Assembly: GCA_018432645.1 (NCBI GenBank)
Contig: JAHDSP010000376.1
Location: 1 to 15,227 of the forward strand
Direction of reading: 5' to 3'
Source: Bacteroidales bacterium
GTDB taxonomy: Bacteria; Bacteroidota; Bacteroidia; Bacteroidales; DTU049
DNA: 15,227 bases
Part shown: one piece after another, positions 13,990 through 15,227 of the stretch
Layout: every line of letters begins with the position of its first letter
How positions within the stretch are numbered: the first letter of the stretch is position 1
Translations under genes and position numbers: made by a program
The notes under the pieces: generated by a model
What the model was told of the DNA's origin: nothing
Seen by the model: only the letters and a program-made list of their open reading frames with translations
Database searches by the model: none

Positions 13990-15227
13990 TCATTTATTTT
14001 TTTTAGTAAGATAATTAAAATATTTTCTCATTGATTTTTTAGTTTTCGATTGTTTCTCTTCGTTATCAACATAATAGCCATATATATCGTATTTGTATTC
14101 ATACCCATATTTACTATACTTAGTATTTTTAATAAATTTATCATTAAATCCATTTAGCACGATTATTAATTCTTTAGGATTTAGCTCTTGTTTCAATTTT
14201 TCTAAATTGTAGATAAACTCTTTTTTAGAGTATTCACTTCTGAAAACATACAAAGTAGTATCAGCTAATAAAATAAATTTTGTGGTATCTGATATTAAGC
14301 CAATAGGTGGAGTATCTAGTATTATTATATCATAATATTTTTTGAGATTTTCGAGTAGTTCATCCATTTTGTGACTAGTAAGTAGTTCATTTGGATATTC
14401 TGGTAAAGAACCAGCAGGGAAATAAGATAGATTATTTATATCAGTAGCCTTTATACACTGCTCTATATTACATTCACCTAATAAATAATTTGATAAGCCA
14501 AATTCATTTAAATTATTAAAAGTTATACTCATCTTTGGCCTTCTGAGATCAGTATCTATGATTAATACTTTTTTATTTGATAGAGCTAATATGCCACCGA
14601 GATTGATAGCTACAAAAGTTTTGCCTTCTCCAGATATAGTGCTAGTCACTACAATAGTTTGAGGAATATTTGTATCTCTTAGTAGTAAATGACTTTTTAT
14701 CTTTCTAAATGATTCAGCTAATAATGATCTTTTGTATTTATGTATTACTAACATATTATTTGATAAATCTCCAGTGAAAAGAGGCAATGTAATTATAAGA
14801 TTATCTTTAATATGTGGTTCTATATCTTCTATTGACAAAATATTTGTGTAGCTTATATATTTCCATATTAGTGTGATAACTGCTAGCAACAAAAAAATGA
14901 ATATACCCATTAATATTATTTTAGTTTTATTAGGATATATAGGGTTTGTCAGTAAGGTAGGTTCTTCTAAAACTACAATATCAGAAACAATACCAGCTAT
15001 ATATAGTGTGTATTCCAATCTTTTATCTAGAAATTGCTCGTAATATTTAGTACTTGGTTGAGAAATATTTGTTTCATCCATTGTATTGGCAATGAAGCTA
15101 TTACTATTATAAGAATTTATATTGTGTTGTAAATCTTGAAGTTTTTTATTGGTAGCAGATAATTGATATTTTGATTTATCTAGTAAAGTCTGCAAAACAT
15201 CTGTTAATGAATTTTTGCTATAATTTA
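13990..15227 (-). CDS. Wzc-like polysaccharide co-polymerase / BY-kinase, C-terminal part (5' end beyond window)
   Basis: The frame stays open to the right edge (residues NYSKNSLTDV precede the first possible TTG start at 15195), so the gene begins outside the window. Numbered from that TTG, a predicted coiled region (about 1-65) is followed by a transmembrane helix (91-112) and a cytoplasmic tyrosine-kinase domain. Walker A is STISGEGKT (185-193), Walker A' is VLIIDTDLRRP (210-220) and Walker B is IIILDTPP (290-297). The tail at 360-375 is a dense tyrosine cluster (KYSKYGYEYKYDIYGYY), the usual site of autophosphorylation in BY-kinases. Such proteins govern chain length and export of capsule or exopolysaccharide. 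Its coupling to rfbC fits a polysaccharide operon. The missing N-terminal Wzz part is expected outside the window. Confidence 0.93.
   Translation of the reverse strand, partial: NYSKNSLTDVLQTLLDKSKYQLSATNKKLQDLQHNINSYNSNSFIANTMDETNISQPSTKYYEQFLDKRLEYTLYIAGIVSDIVVLEEPTLLTNPIYPNKTKIILMGIFIFLLLAVITLIWKYISYTNILSIEDIEPHIKDNLIITLPLFTGDLSNNMLVIHKYKRSLLAESFRKIKSHLLLRDTNIPQTIVVTSTISGEGKTFVAINLGGILALSNKKVLIIDTDLRRPKMSITFNNLNEFGLSNYLLGECNIEQCIKATDINNLSYFPAGSLPEYPNELLTSHKMDELLENLKKYYDIIILDTPPIGLISDTTKFILLADTTLYVFRSEYSKKEFIYNLEKLKQELNPKELIIVLNGFNDKFIKNTKYSKYGYEYKYDIYGYYVDNEEKQSKTKKSMRKYFNYLTKKNK

Overview
The window is AT-rich (roughly 30% GC by eye) chromosomal DNA from a member of the Bacteroidota. Three things support this. 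A 1031-residue secreted protein ends in a CHU_C / type B sorting domain for the type IX secretion system (T9SS), which is essentially restricted to that phylum. Several genes have a TAnnTTTG -7 promoter element just upstream instead of a TATAAT box. Shine-Dalgarno sequences are mostly absent. The exact lineage cannot be set from the sequence alone.

Left part (1-3356, + strand): the C-terminal end of a transposase, cut by the window edge, is followed by an SRAP/HMCES-type abasic-site DNA-protein crosslink gene. Next comes a tight cluster of dapF (meso-diaminopimelate synthesis), a GNAT acetyltransferase and mltG (endolytic peptidoglycan transglycosylase). The GNAT and mltG genes overlap, so this looks like a cell-wall operon.

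Middle (3412-8400): the T9SS cargo gene comes first, then a 526-bp gene-free stretch made of several repeat types. A short-chain trans-polyprenyl diphosphate synthase gene follows, then a 388-bp gene-free stretch holding a large imperfect palindrome and a perfect 14-bp-stem hairpin.

Right part (8400-15227): a UmuC-type Y-family polymerase gene (- strand, no umuD beside it in the window) diverges from rnr (RNase R). Their shared intergenic region holds a perfect 14-bp palindrome. rnr converges on a gene for a secreted protein of unknown function. Beyond that lies a 278-bp MITE-like element with perfect 14-bp terminal inverted repeats, whose left end also occurs 6.6 kb away. At the right edge is the 3' end of a polysaccharide operon: a Wzc-like tyrosine kinase (partial) and rfbC (dTDP-4-dehydrorhamnose 3,5-epimerase), 1 nt apart.

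Most genes are ordinary housekeeping or envelope genes. I found no convincing new multi-gene system. The features most worth a second look are the non-coding repeat elements, the palindrome between umuC and rnr, and the architecture of the T9SS cargo protein.
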